Made by a program: the position numbers and the translations under genes. From Spirochaetales bacterium Spiro_01 (GTDB taxonomy: Bacteria; Spirochaetota; Spirochaetia; Sphaerochaetales; Sphaerochaetaceae), in the NCBI GenBank assembly GCA_001604265.1, contig LVBC01000146.1:1-6220 (forward strand): a DNA stretch of 6,220 nt. Reading direction: 5' to 3'. The notes below the pieces were generated by a model, which was not told the DNA's origin, ran no database searches, and saw only the letters and a list, made by a program, of their open reading frames with translations. Every line of letters starts with the position of its first letter. The first letter of the stretch is position 1. Of this stretch, positions 1-6,220 are shown in pieces.

Positions 1-337
1 CGTCAGAAAGACACCTTCTCGTGTCTCATACCAGAGCGTGCGAATGCAGCAGACCGATTTCCCTTCACTCACACTCTGTGCAAGGTACAGTGACAGAAGA
101 CTGTATCTTTCCTGCGGAGCAAGACCTGGAAAGGCAATGCTTCTGAAGGGAGAGGATGGCGAGGCCTCACTTTTCCTTCCTGAAATCACAGATCAAAGTA
201 TCGACAGTGTTGTGAAGCTTGCTGTCAAGGGAATAGCTCTCGGATCGAATGCAAAGGGAAGCAGAGAGTACAGGGCCAGACTCCTCAAGGGGCTTCTGAA
301 GAGGGCACTTAGCGAGATTGGAGGTGCTGTATGCTGA
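1..337 (+). CDS. Xanthine dehydrogenase family FAD-binding subunit, C-terminal part (5'-truncated)
   Basis: This is the end of an open frame that is already open at base 2, giving 111 visible codons before the TGA at 335-337. The visible part fits the C-terminal domain of CO dehydrogenase/xanthine dehydrogenase flavoprotein subunits (CoxM, E. coli XdhB type). The clearest mark is the near-terminal segment G-S-N-A-K-G-S-x-E-Y-R followed by a Leu/Arg-rich helix, which matches the family's usual ending. In these enzymes the subunit takes electrons from the [2Fe-2S] subunit onto FAD and passes them to NAD or another acceptor in the cytoplasm. The family is usually about 260-300 residues, so most of the protein, including the N-terminal FAD-binding domain, lies upstream. 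A GTG at 38 could be read as a start, but the frame continues upstream in family-like sequence, so this is a truncation by the window. Its stop overlaps the next gene by 7 bases. Confidence 0.85.
   Translation, partial: VRKTPSRVSYQSVRMQQTDFPSLTLCARYSDRRLYLSCGARPGKAMLLKGEDGEASLFLPEITDQSIDSVVKLAVKGIALGSNAKGSREYRARLLKGLLKRALSEIGGAVC
320..326 (+). promoter_or_regulatory. Ribosome binding site of the [2Fe-2S] subunit gene
   Basis: GGAGGTG lies 4 bases before the ATG at 331, inside the last codons of the FAD subunit gene. It fixes the start of the [2Fe-2S] subunit at 331 and means that ribosomes finishing the upstream gene uncover or reach this site, as expected for coupled translation of subunits made in fixed ratio. 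Confidence 0.7.
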
Positions 338-804
338 TCGAAGTGACAATAAATGGAAGCAGAGTAAAGGCGCATGTCGATGCAGGTGCCACTCTCTACC
401 AGTTCCTGAGAGACAGAGGTCTTTTCAGTGTGAAGTGCGGCTGCTCATCCTCGATTTGCGGCATGTGCACAGTGCTTCTCGATGGAAAGCCTATCCTCTC
501 CTGCAGCATGCTTGCAGCCAGGGCCGATGGCCACAATATCACGACTCTCGAGGGAGTGCAGAAGGAGGCCGAGGAGATAGGAAGGTTCATCGCAGGAGAG
601 GGCGCAGAGCAGTGCGGATTCTGCAACCCCGGTTACATGATGAACACGATTGCATTGCTCAGGGAGAATCCGAATCCTACAGAGGATGAGGTTCTCAAGT
701 ACCTCTCGGGCAACCTCTGCAGATGCTCAGGCTATCAGGGACAGCTTATTGGAATCATGAAGTATGTCGAGTATGCCAACAGCCTCAGCAAGGAGGGCGT
801 ATGA
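331..804 (+). CDS. Xanthine dehydrogenase family [2Fe-2S] subunit
   Basis: A 157-residue protein, the normal length for the small iron-sulfur subunit of heterotrimeric molybdenum hydroxylases (E. coli XdhC / CoxS type). Residues 1-75 form the plant-ferredoxin-like domain, with cluster ligands Cys38, Cys43, Cys46 and Cys58 (C-x4-C-x2-C-x11-C). Residues about 80-150 form the helical second cluster domain, with Cys95 and Cys98 in Q-C-G-F-C and Cys130 and Cys132 in N-L-C-R-C. The two clusters relay electrons from the Mo centre to FAD; Gln94 lies where the family contacts the pterin. The start is ATG 331 with a good ribosome binding site. The gene overlaps the FAD subunit by 7 bases and the catalytic subunit by 4 (ATGA). 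An extra Cys36 is present, and Ser41 stands where many homologues have Gly in G-C-x-x-G-x-C-G. The family is certain; the substrate of the complex is not set by this subunit. Confidence 0.95.
   Translation: MLIEVTINGSRVKAHVDAGATLYQFLRDRGLFSVKCGCSSSICGMCTVLLDGKPILSCSMLAARADGHNITTLEGVQKEAEEIGRFIAGEGAEQCGFCNPGYMMNTIALLRENPNPTEDEVLKYLSGNLCRCSGYQGQLIGIMKYVEYANSLSKEGV
790..797 (+). promoter_or_regulatory. Ribosome binding site of the molybdopterin subunit gene
   Basis: AAGGAGGG ends 3 bases before the ATG at 801. This near-perfect anti-16S match decides the start at 801. The same frame is open further upstream to an ATG-like start near 723, but that extension would overlap the conserved C-terminal cluster domain of the [2Fe-2S] gene and has no comparable site. 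Confidence 0.75.
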
Positions 805-3101
805 AGATAGTCAATACCTCCGTAAGCAAGAAGGACTCGATGGCTCTTCTTTCTGGAAAGCCGGTCTACTGCGAGGACCTTGCTCCAGCAAACTGCCTCA
901 TCGTGAAGGTGCTGAGGTCTCCACATGCAAATGCGATTGTTGCCGAAGTGGATACGAAGGCCGCATTGCTTGTTCCAGGCGTTGTGGCCATCTACACCTG
1001 GGAGGATGTCGACCAGAATATGCCAAGGTTCACAAGTGCAGGTCAGACCTACCCGGAGACGAGTGCGCATGACAGACTTGTGCTCGACAGGCATGTTCGC
1101 TATGCAGGCGATGCCGTTGCGCTCATAGCTGCCGAGACAGAGGAGGCAGCAGAGAGGGCAAGAAAGCTTATCAAGGTCAGATACGATGTTCTGCCAGCAG
1201 TACTTGACTACCATACTGCGAAGGATAACCCTGTTCTGGTCCATCCTGAAGAGAACTGGGAGTGTCTCGCTTCAGTAGGTGCGGACAACAGAAGGAACCT
1301 TGTTTCGCAAGACATCATGGGGGATGAGAGCATCGATGGAATCCTTTCCGATTGCGATGTCGTCATAGACAGGACCTACCACACGAAGGCAGTGAACCAG
1401 GTCCCAATGGAGACCTTCAGGGCCTACTGCTATATCGATGCATACAGTCGACTCGTGGTCGTTGCATCGACCCAGATATCATTCCATGTCAGAAGGATAA
1501 TCGCCAGGGCACTTGGAATTCCTGCTTCCCGTGTCAGGTCGGTCAAGCCAAGAATCGGTGGTGGCTTCGGTGCAAAGCAGACACTTGTCTGCGAGTTCTT
1601 CCCGGCCTTCGTCACCTGGAAGACGAAAAGACCCTGCAAGCTGGTCTATACGAGGGAGGAGGCTCTCATCGCATCCTCGCCGCGCCATCAGATGGAGACA
1701 CATGTGAGACTCGGTGCCAGCAGGGATGGAAAGATAAGAGCGATCGAGATGAATGTGCTCTCCGACAGCGGTGCATACAGCGAGCATGGCTTTGCGACCG
1801 CCGGTCTTGTAGGAACAAAGGCCATCTCGATGTACAGGAAGCTCGAGGGGTGGAGATTCACCTACGATGTCGTCTATACGAATCATCAGGCAGCGGGTGC
1901 CTACAGGGGCTTCGGTGCGACACAGGGTGTCAATGCTCTCGAGTCTGCAGTCAACGAGCTTGCAGACAGACTGAAGATGGATCCGATCGAGCTCAGGCTG
2001 AAGAATGTGGTAAAGCAGGGAGACATAATGCCTGCCTACTATGGTGAAAGGAATACGAGCTGTCGTCTGGATGACTGTCTGAAGAAGGTCAGAGAGATGA
2101 GCCACTGGGATGAGAGGTTCCCTGTCAGGGATTTGAAGAATGGCAAGGTCCGCTCGATGGGCCTTGCAATGGCGCTCCAGGGCTCCTGTATTTCAGGCAT
2201 CGATGTCGGTTCGTGCAGGATAAAGCTCAACGATGAGGGACACTACACCATCCTTTCCGGCGTTGGCGATATGGGACAGGGTGCAGATACTGTGCTTTCG
2301 CAGATCGCTGCAGAGGTGCTGATGTGCCCGTATGAGAATATCGTCATCCTCTCTGGAGATACGGATGCATCAGCATATGACTCCGGCTCGTACGCATCAA
2401 GTACTACCTTCATAACGGGAAAGACTGTCGAGATGTGCGCACACAAGCTCATCGAGAAGATAAAGGAAGCAGGGGCCTCATGCCTCGGTGTTCCTGCTGA
2501 AAGCGTCGACTTCGATGGCTCGAAGGTCTTCTCGGGAGAGAGTTCGATCTCGCTCGAGGAGCTCGTCTGGGCCTTCCAGTGCGGACATGATGGAATGGAG
2601 CTCGAGGCCTTTGCACATCACTCCAATCCAGCCTCTCCACCACCTGTCATGGCAGCTGCTGTCGAAGTGGAGATCGATACCCTGACAGGGGAGACAAAGG
2701 TACTCGAATACAATGCATGCATCGACTGTGGGACACCGATCAACCCGAATCTCGTGAAGATACAGGTCGAGGGAGGTGCTCTTCAGGGAATCGGAATGGC
2801 ACTGTATGAGGATATCAACTACGGCGCAAATGGAATGCCAAGGGAGAAGTCGCTGATGCAGTACAGGATACCGACAAGGCTGGATGCTCCCAGGATGAAT
2901 GTCGAGTTCGCTCCAAGCTTCGAGGAGCAGGGACCCTTTGGTGCCAAGTCCTGTGGAGAGGTCGTTCTCAACCCGCCAGCTCCTGCAATCCAGGAGGCAG
3001 TATTCAATGCGACCGGAAAGCGCTTCTACGAGCTTCCGATAACAGCAGAGCAGATTGCCATGGCCTTCGAAGAGCGGGATATTGCCAGGCAGGTGCAATA
3101 G
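801..3101 (+). CDS. Xanthine dehydrogenase family molybdopterin-binding (catalytic) subunit
   Basis: A 766-residue protein, full length for the large subunit of heterotrimeric molybdenum hydroxylases (E. coli XdhA type). An N-terminal a/b hammerhead domain (about residues 15-125) precedes the molybdopterin-binding domains. Recognisable cofactor and active-site elements, with bovine XDH counterparts assigned by eye, are: Gln225 in S-T-Q (Gln767), I-G-G-G-F-G-A-K-Q at 252-260, Arg369 and Phe371 in A-Y-R-G-F-G (Arg912, Phe914), Gln493 in G-D-M-G-Q-G (Gln1040), and the base Glu720 in S-C-G-E (Glu1261). The enzyme hydroxylates a carbon, usually in an N-heterocycle or aldehyde, using water oxygen and sending two electrons to the partner subunits. 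Gln260 replaces the xanthine-binding Glu802, and Leu336 falls at Arg880, so purine is likely but not proven as substrate. The ATG overlaps the upstream TGA (ATGA). The stop is TAG followed directly by TAA TAA in frame. No signal peptide is seen, so the protein is probably cytoplasmic. Confidence 0.93.
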   Translation: MKIVNTSVSKKDSMALLSGKPVYCEDLAPANCLIVKVLRSPHANAIVAEVDTKAALLVPGVVAIYTWEDVDQNMPRFTSAGQTYPETSAHDRLVLDRHVRYAGDAVALIAAETEEAAERARKLIKVRYDVLPAVLDYHTAKDNPVLVHPEENWECLASVGADNRRNLVSQDIMGDESIDGILSDCDVVIDRTYHTKAVNQVPMETFRAYCYIDAYSRLVVVASTQISFHVRRIIARALGIPASRVRSVKPRIGGGFGAKQTLVCEFFPAFVTWKTKRPCKLVYTREEALIASSPRHQMETHVRLGASRDGKIRAIEMNVLSDSGAYSEHGFATAGLVGTKAISMYRKLEGWRFTYDVVYTNHQAAGAYRGFGATQGVNALESAVNELADRLKMDPIELRLKNVVKQGDIMPAYYGERNTSCRLDDCLKKVREMSHWDERFPVRDLKNGKVRSMGLAMALQGSCISGIDVGSCRIKLNDEGHYTILSGVGDMGQGADTVLSQIAAEVLMCPYENIVILSGDTDASAYDSGSYASSTTFITGKTVEMCAHKLIEKIKEAGASCLGVPAESVDFDGSKVFSGESSISLEELVWAFQCGHDGMELEAFAHHSNPASPPPVMAAAVEVEIDTLTGETKVLEYNACIDCGTPINPNLVKIQVEGGALQGIGMALYEDINYGANGMPREKSLMQYRIPTRLDAPRMNVEFAPSFEEQGPFGAKSCGEVVLNPPAPAIQEAVFNATGKRFYELPITAEQIAMAFEERDIARQVQ

Positions 3102-3117
3102 TAATAATCTTCTGCCC

Positions 3118-4473
3118 ATGAACAGATCGAGAAGCGTGAGAATGACGGAGGGCAGTGCATTCTCGCACATTGTCACCTTTGCCTTTCCGCTCTTCATAGG
3201 CTCGGCTCTCCAGGAGCTGTACGTCCTGGCAGATGCCATGATAGCAAGCCACTTCATCGGCGAAAGGGGGCTTGCTGCAATCGGCTCTGTCAGTGCGATC
3301 TCATCGATGCTGCTCTCGTTCGCAATCGGAGTGAACCACGGCTTTTCACTCCATATCTCAAGGGCCTTCGGTGGCGAGAACATGAGGGAGCTGAAGAGGT
3401 GCACGAGTGTGATGGTCGTCCTCGATGTCCTGCTTTCTCTTCTCCTTACACTCGTCGCGCTGCTTGCAGTAAGGGGCCTGCTTGTATGGCTGAAGACGCC
3501 AAATGACATCTTCCATATGGCCCATATGTACATCTTCGTATCCATCTGCGGCCTCTCTGCGACTGTCATCTACAATATGTGCGCAGGCTATCTCAGGAGC
3601 CTTGGAAACAGCAGGGTACCACTGTACTTTCTCATTGTCTCGAGCTTTCTCAACATCCTGCTCGATCTTCTCTTCATCTGCGTCCTCGGCATGGGTGTGG
3701 AGGGGGCTGCACTTGCAACAGTGCTCTCGCAGCTGGTCTCCGCCACGCTTTCGATAATATATATTGTCAGGGTCTATCCCGATTACCTGCCTGGAAGAGA
3801 GGAGCTCAGAGTCAGGCTCGGCGTCTATCTCGATATGCTTGCGACCGGAATTTCGTTCGGGATAATGTCCTCGGTCTACCAGGTCGGAACAGTGATCCTG
3901 CAGCGCTCGATAAACGCACTTGGAACTGTTGTGATAACATCGCACACCGCTTCAAGGAAGATGTTCGAGGCGACGAACATACCATCCTCCACGCTGGGGC
4001 AGGCGACTGCTGTCTTCACAAGCCAGAACTATGGAGCCGGGAGAATCGACAGGGTCAGAAAGGGTTTCAGGATAACCTTCATGCTCCAGCTTTTCTGGTC
4101 CCTCCTCTGCATTCTCTTCGCCTACACCTTTGCCAGGAGCTTTGCTGCCCTTATTGCAAATACAGGAGACGCTGTCATCCTCGGCTGGAGCGAAAGGTAC
4201 TTCAGGACCTGCGTTCTCTTCTATCCGGTCGTTGCCCTTGTCTACATCTTCCGCAACTCGCTGCAGTCGCTGGGAAGGAGGATCATTCCGGTCCTCTCCT
4301 CCTGCATCGAGCTCTTCGGAAAGCTTGTGTCGGGTCTCTTCATCGTACCGAAGGTCGGATACCAGGCAGTGATACTTACAGAGCCGCTGACCTGGACTGC
4401 CATGGCGATCTTCCTTACAGTCGGATACTTCATCCTTCTGAGGCGCGGTGCCTTCACTCACACCCACATGTGA
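3118..4473 (+). CDS. MATE family efflux transporter
   Basis: A 451-residue, very hydrophobic protein with about twelve predicted membrane segments, the usual size and topology of MATE Na+ or H+ coupled multidrug/organic cation antiporters in the cytoplasmic membrane. The N-terminus M-T-E-G-x-x-F followed by F-A-F-P-L-F and L-Y-V-L-A-D is typical of the family. Internal duplication is visible: S-R-A-F-G-G-E-N-x-R-E-L-K-R at 81-94 corresponds to S-Q-N-Y-G-A-G-R-x-D-R-V-R-K-G at 302-316, each at the same place in its half. The start is uncertain: ATG 3118 is 16 bases after the upstream stop, while ATG 3142 begins exactly at M-T-E-G; neither has a strong ribosome binding site, though GAGAAG precedes 3142. 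Close spacing on the same strand suggests co-transcription with the molybdenum hydroxylase. The substrate cannot be read from sequence; a link to purines or other heterocycles is inference only. Confidence 0.9.
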   Translation: MNRSRSVRMTEGSAFSHIVTFAFPLFIGSALQELYVLADAMIASHFIGERGLAAIGSVSAISSMLLSFAIGVNHGFSLHISRAFGGENMRELKRCTSVMVVLDVLLSLLLTLVALLAVRGLLVWLKTPNDIFHMAHMYIFVSICGLSATVIYNMCAGYLRSLGNSRVPLYFLIVSSFLNILLDLLFICVLGMGVEGAALATVLSQLVSATLSIIYIVRVYPDYLPGREELRVRLGVYLDMLATGISFGIMSSVYQVGTVILQRSINALGTVVITSHTASRKMFEATNIPSSTLGQATAVFTSQNYGAGRIDRVRKGFRITFMLQLFWSLLCILFAYTFARSFAALIANTGDAVILGWSERYFRTCVLFYPVVALVYIFRNSLQSLGRRIIPVLSSCIELFGKLVSGLFIVPKVGYQAVILTEPLTWTAMAIFLTVGYFILLRRGAFTHTHM

Positions 4474-4535
4474 TCACTGCACTGTCCAGGGCAGAAAAGC
4501 TCCCTATATCGATATTCTGGGAACATCTTCCTTCA

Positions 4536-4585
4536 CCAATACCTGAAATATGGGAATCATTTCACATAAAGCCTGTCTGTATTGG
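4536..4585. repeat. Nested inverted repeats in the MATE-pckA intergenic region
   Basis: CCAATAC at 4536-4542 is the reverse complement of GTATTGG at 4579-4585. Inside it, TGAAAT at 4544-4549 is complementary to ATTTCA at 4559-4564 with a 9-base loop. Both could form in one RNA, as a long outer stem with an inner hairpin. There is no T run after either stem, so a simple intrinsic terminator is unlikely. Role unknown; chance pairing in AT-rich DNA is possible. Confidence 0.3.
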
Positions 4586-4617
4586 AATAAGGTGGGTGTA
4601 AAACCTCAAATAATTGG

Positions 4618-4646
4618 AAAGTGTTAGTCGTACCTACTAGCACTTT
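4618..4646 (+). terminator. 11-bp hairpin between the MATE gene and pckA, possible terminator
   Basis: AAAGTGTTAGT (4618-4628) pairs with ACTAGCACTTT (4636-4646) over 11 positions with one G-U wobble, around a 7-base loop. A-rich sequence on the left and T-rich on the right would allow weak termination in either direction, but the tail after TTT is interrupted (GTGG) and later T-rich (4654-4666). It sits 145 bases after the MATE stop and 77 bases before pckA, so it could end the hydroxylase-MATE transcript or be an operator or leader structure for pckA. The pairing is seen directly; the role is inferred. Confidence 0.4.
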
Positions 4647-4653
4647 GTGGAAA

Positions 4654-4683
4654 TTTAGTTTATTTTGTGTCTACAAATAGAAT
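4654..4683 (+). promoter_or_regulatory. Candidate sigma-70 promoter of pckA with an overlapping small palindrome
   Basis: TAGAAT at 4678-4683 matches the -10 consensus at five of six bases. TTTAGT at 4654-4659 is a poor -35 (three of six) at 18-base spacing. Transcription would start near 4690 and leave a leader of about 33 bases. Between the two boxes lies the imperfect palindrome TTTGT-GTCT-ACAAA (4664-4677), which could be a protein-binding site. All parts are short and the stretch is AT-rich, so confidence is low. Confidence 0.3.
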
Positions 4684-4712
4684 GAAATCGTTTATTCGTA
4701 TAGATTAATTGC

Positions 4713-4717
4713 AGGAG
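4713..4717 (+). promoter_or_regulatory. Ribosome binding site of pckA
   Basis: AGGAG ends 6 bases before the ATG at 4724, a near-ideal distance. With the conserved protein start that follows, it settles the start codon of pckA. Confidence 0.75.
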
Positions 4718-4723
4718 AATAAT

Positions 4724-6220
4724 ATGGCAAATATTGATCTTACAAAGTACGGCATTACCGGGACAACCGAGATTGTCCACAATCCTTCCTACGAGCTCCT
4801 CTTCAAGGAGGAGACCAGAAAGGACCTTACTGGCTATGAGAAGGGACAGGTAACTGAGCTTGGTGCAGTCAACGTCATGACTGGTATCTACACTGGCAGA
4901 TCTCCAAAGGACAAGTACATCGTCATGGACGAGAACTCCAAGGATACAGTCTGGTGGACAACCGAGGGCTACAAGAACGACAACCACCCACTCTCACAGG
5001 AGAACTGGGAGACTCTCAAGAAGATCGCTCAGAAGGAACTCTCCGGCAAGAGACTCTTCGTTGTCGATGCATTCTGCGGTGCAAACAAGGACACCAGAAT
5101 GGCCATCAGATTCATGATGGAGGTCGCTTGGCAGGCACACTTCGTAAAGAACATGTTCATCGTTCCTACCGAAGAGGAGCTCGCCAACTTCAAGCCTGAC
5201 TTCGTCGTCTACACAGCATCCCTTGCCAAGGTCGACAACTACAAGGAGATGGGCCTCAACTCCGAGACTGCTGTTGCATTCAACATCACCTCCAGAGAGC
5301 AGGTCATCATCAACACCTGGTACGGTGGCGAGATGAAGAAGGGTATGTTCTCCATGATGAACTACTACCTCCCACTCAAGGGCATCGCTGCAATGCACTG
5401 CTCTGCAAACACCGACATGGAGGGCAAGAACACAGCAATCTTCTTCGGCCTCTCCGGAACCGGCAAGACCACACTCTCCACCGATCCAAAGAGACTTCTC
5501 ATTGGCGATGACGAGCACGGCTGGGACGACAACGGCGTATTCAACTTTGAGGGCGGCTGCTATGCAAAGGTAATCAACCTCGACAAGGACTCCGAACCGG
5601 ATATCTACAACGCAATCAAGAGGAACGCTCTTCTTGAGAACGTCACTGTCGACAAGAATGGAAAGATCGACTTCGCTGACAAGTCCGTCACCGAGAATAC
5701 ACGTGTTTCCTACCCGATCAACCACATCAAGAACATCGTAAAGCCTATCTCATCCGCACCAGAGGCAAAGAATGTAATCTTCCTCTCTGCTGATGCTTTC
5801 GGTGTTCTTCCTCCAGTATCCATCCTCACCCCAGAGCAGACCAAGTACTACTTCCTCTCTGGCTTCACAGCAAAGCTTGCTGGTACCGAGAGAGGTATCA
5901 CCGAGCCAACTCCGACCTTCTCCGCTTGTTTCGGCCAGGCCTTCCTTGAGCTCCACCCGACCAAGTATGCAGAAGAGCTTGTAAAGAGAATGGAGAAGAG
6001 CGGTGCAAAGGCATACCTCGTCAACACCGGCTGGAACGGAACAGGAAAGAGAATCTCCATCAAGGATACCAGAGGTATCATCGATGCAATTCTCAACGGT
6101 GCAATCAAGAACGCTCCGACCAAGACTCTCCCATACTTCAATTTCGAGATTCCTACCGTTCTCGAGGGTGTTGCTACTGAGATTCTCGACCCAAGAGACA
6201 CCTACAAGGATGCTTCCGAG
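4724..6220 (+). CDS. pckA: Phosphoenolpyruvate carboxykinase (ATP), 3'-truncated
   Basis: An open frame of 499 codons runs from ATG 4724 to the last base of the window with no stop. ATP-type PEPCKs are about 530-540 residues, so roughly the last 35 are missing. The cytoplasmic enzyme interconverts oxaloacetate + ATP and PEP + CO2 + ADP; it serves gluconeogenesis, or in succinate-forming fermenters fixes CO2 onto PEP and yields ATP. Seen motifs, with E. coli counterparts: T-G-R-S-P-K-D-K at 57-64 with Arg59 (Arg65), K205-K206 (Lys206 = Lys213, metal ligand) in W-Y-G-G-E-M-K-K, His225 (His232), P-loop G-L-S-G-T-G-K-T-T at 242-250 with Lys248 (Lys254), kinase-2 G-D-D-E-H-G-W with Asp262 and Asp263 (Asp268/269), and Arg327 in N-T-R-V-S-Y-P (Arg333). 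All residues expected in this part are present. Codon choice is narrower than in the upstream genes (arginine almost always AGA, asparagine mostly AAC), pointing to high expression. It stands apart from the hydroxylase operon with its own leader. Confidence 0.97.
   Translation, partial: MANIDLTKYGITGTTEIVHNPSYELLFKEETRKDLTGYEKGQVTELGAVNVMTGIYTGRSPKDKYIVMDENSKDTVWWTTEGYKNDNHPLSQENWETLKKIAQKELSGKRLFVVDAFCGANKDTRMAIRFMMEVAWQAHFVKNMFIVPTEEELANFKPDFVVYTASLAKVDNYKEMGLNSETAVAFNITSREQVIINTWYGGEMKKGMFSMMNYYLPLKGIAAMHCSANTDMEGKNTAIFFGLSGTGKTTLSTDPKRLLIGDDEHGWDDNGVFNFEGGCYAKVINLDKDSEPDIYNAIKRNALLENVTVDKNGKIDFADKSVTENTRVSYPINHIKNIVKPISSAPEAKNVIFLSADAFGVLPPVSILTPEQTKYYFLSGFTAKLAGTERGITEPTPTFSACFGQAFLELHPTKYAEELVKRMEKSGAKAYLVNTGWNGTGKRISIKDTRGIIDAILNGAIKNAPTKTLPYFNFEIPTVLEGVATEILDPRDTYKDASE

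Noticed and set aside
38..337. A small separate gene starting at GTG 38
   Set aside because: The frame is open to the window edge, and the sequence is the C-terminal domain of a known larger flavoprotein subunit, so it is a partial gene.
3055..3117. Earlier ATG at 3055 as the start of the MATE gene
   Set aside because: It would overlap the catalytic subunit by 47 bases and add 21 residues unlike MATE N-termini, with no ribosome binding site.
2478..3569. Long open frame on the - strand (363 codons) opposite the end of the catalytic subunit and the start of the MATE gene
   Set aside because: It is antisense to two genes with clear family motifs, its translation shows no recognisable domain, and it crosses the boundary of both genes. 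It is an effect of codon bias in the + strand genes.
4470..4522. Palindromes GTGATCAC (4470-4477) and ATATCGATAT (4506-4515) as terminator or binding site of the MATE gene
   Set aside because: Both are short perfect palindromes without loop, T run or repeated copies nearby; such sequences are expected by chance at this length.
3579..4601. Open frame of 340 codons on the + strand in another frame within the MATE gene
   Set aside because: It lies almost wholly within the MATE gene, which has the membrane topology and family motifs. The alternative translation is Arg/His/Cys-rich and unlike a folded protein.
4994..5725. Open frame on the - strand (243 codons) opposite pckA
   Set aside because: The Val/Leu/Asp-rich translation is the mirror of biased GAC, AAC, CTC and GTC codons in pckA, with no plausible domain or ribosome binding site.
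1..6220. CRISPR arrays, tRNA or rRNA genes, insertion sequences, attachment sites, toxin-antitoxin or defence genes
   Set aside because: Reading both strands showed no regularly spaced repeats, cloverleaf with a CCA end, transposase or integrase motifs, or paired terminal repeats. Nearly all of the window is taken up by four metabolic and transport genes.

Overview
The window looks like ordinary chromosomal DNA of an anaerobic or facultatively fermentative bacterium. All genes are on the + strand: an apparent molybdenum-hydroxylase operon (xanthine dehydrogenase family) ending in a multidrug-type transporter, then a separately transcribed phosphoenolpyruvate carboxykinase (PEPCK) gene. Strong AGGAGG-type ribosome binding sites and an ATP-type PEPCK indicate Bacteria. 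Arginine is written mostly with AGA/AGG although the genes are not AT-rich. With the enzyme set, this would fit an anaerobic lineage such as Spirochaetota or Synergistota, but that placement is a guess.

Region 1 (1-3101) holds three overlapping genes for one heterotrimeric molybdenum hydroxylase: the C-terminal end of the FAD subunit (cut by the window start), the [2Fe-2S] subunit, and the molybdopterin-binding catalytic subunit. The stop of one overlaps the start of the next in both cases, so the subunits are probably translated in a coupled way. Electrons would flow from substrate at the Mo centre through two [2Fe-2S] clusters to FAD and then to an acceptor. The catalytic residues are intact, but two residues that fix xanthine in the bovine enzyme are not matched, so the substrate is open.

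Region 2 (3102-4473) is a MATE-family membrane antiporter 16 bases after a triple stop (TAG TAA TAA), probably on the same transcript. Region 3 (4474-4723) is about 250 bases of clearly AT-richer non-coding DNA with nested inverted repeats, an 11-bp hairpin that may be a terminator, a weak candidate promoter and a clear ribosome binding site. Region 4 (4724-6220) is pckA, 499 codons without a stop and truncated by the window end. It has all expected catalytic motifs and a highly biased codon choice that suggests strong expression.

No mobile element, CRISPR array, tRNA or rRNA was seen, and I found no convincing undescribed system. The most useful leads are the altered substrate pocket of the molybdenum hydroxylase, its linkage to a MATE transporter, and the structured leader of pckA.
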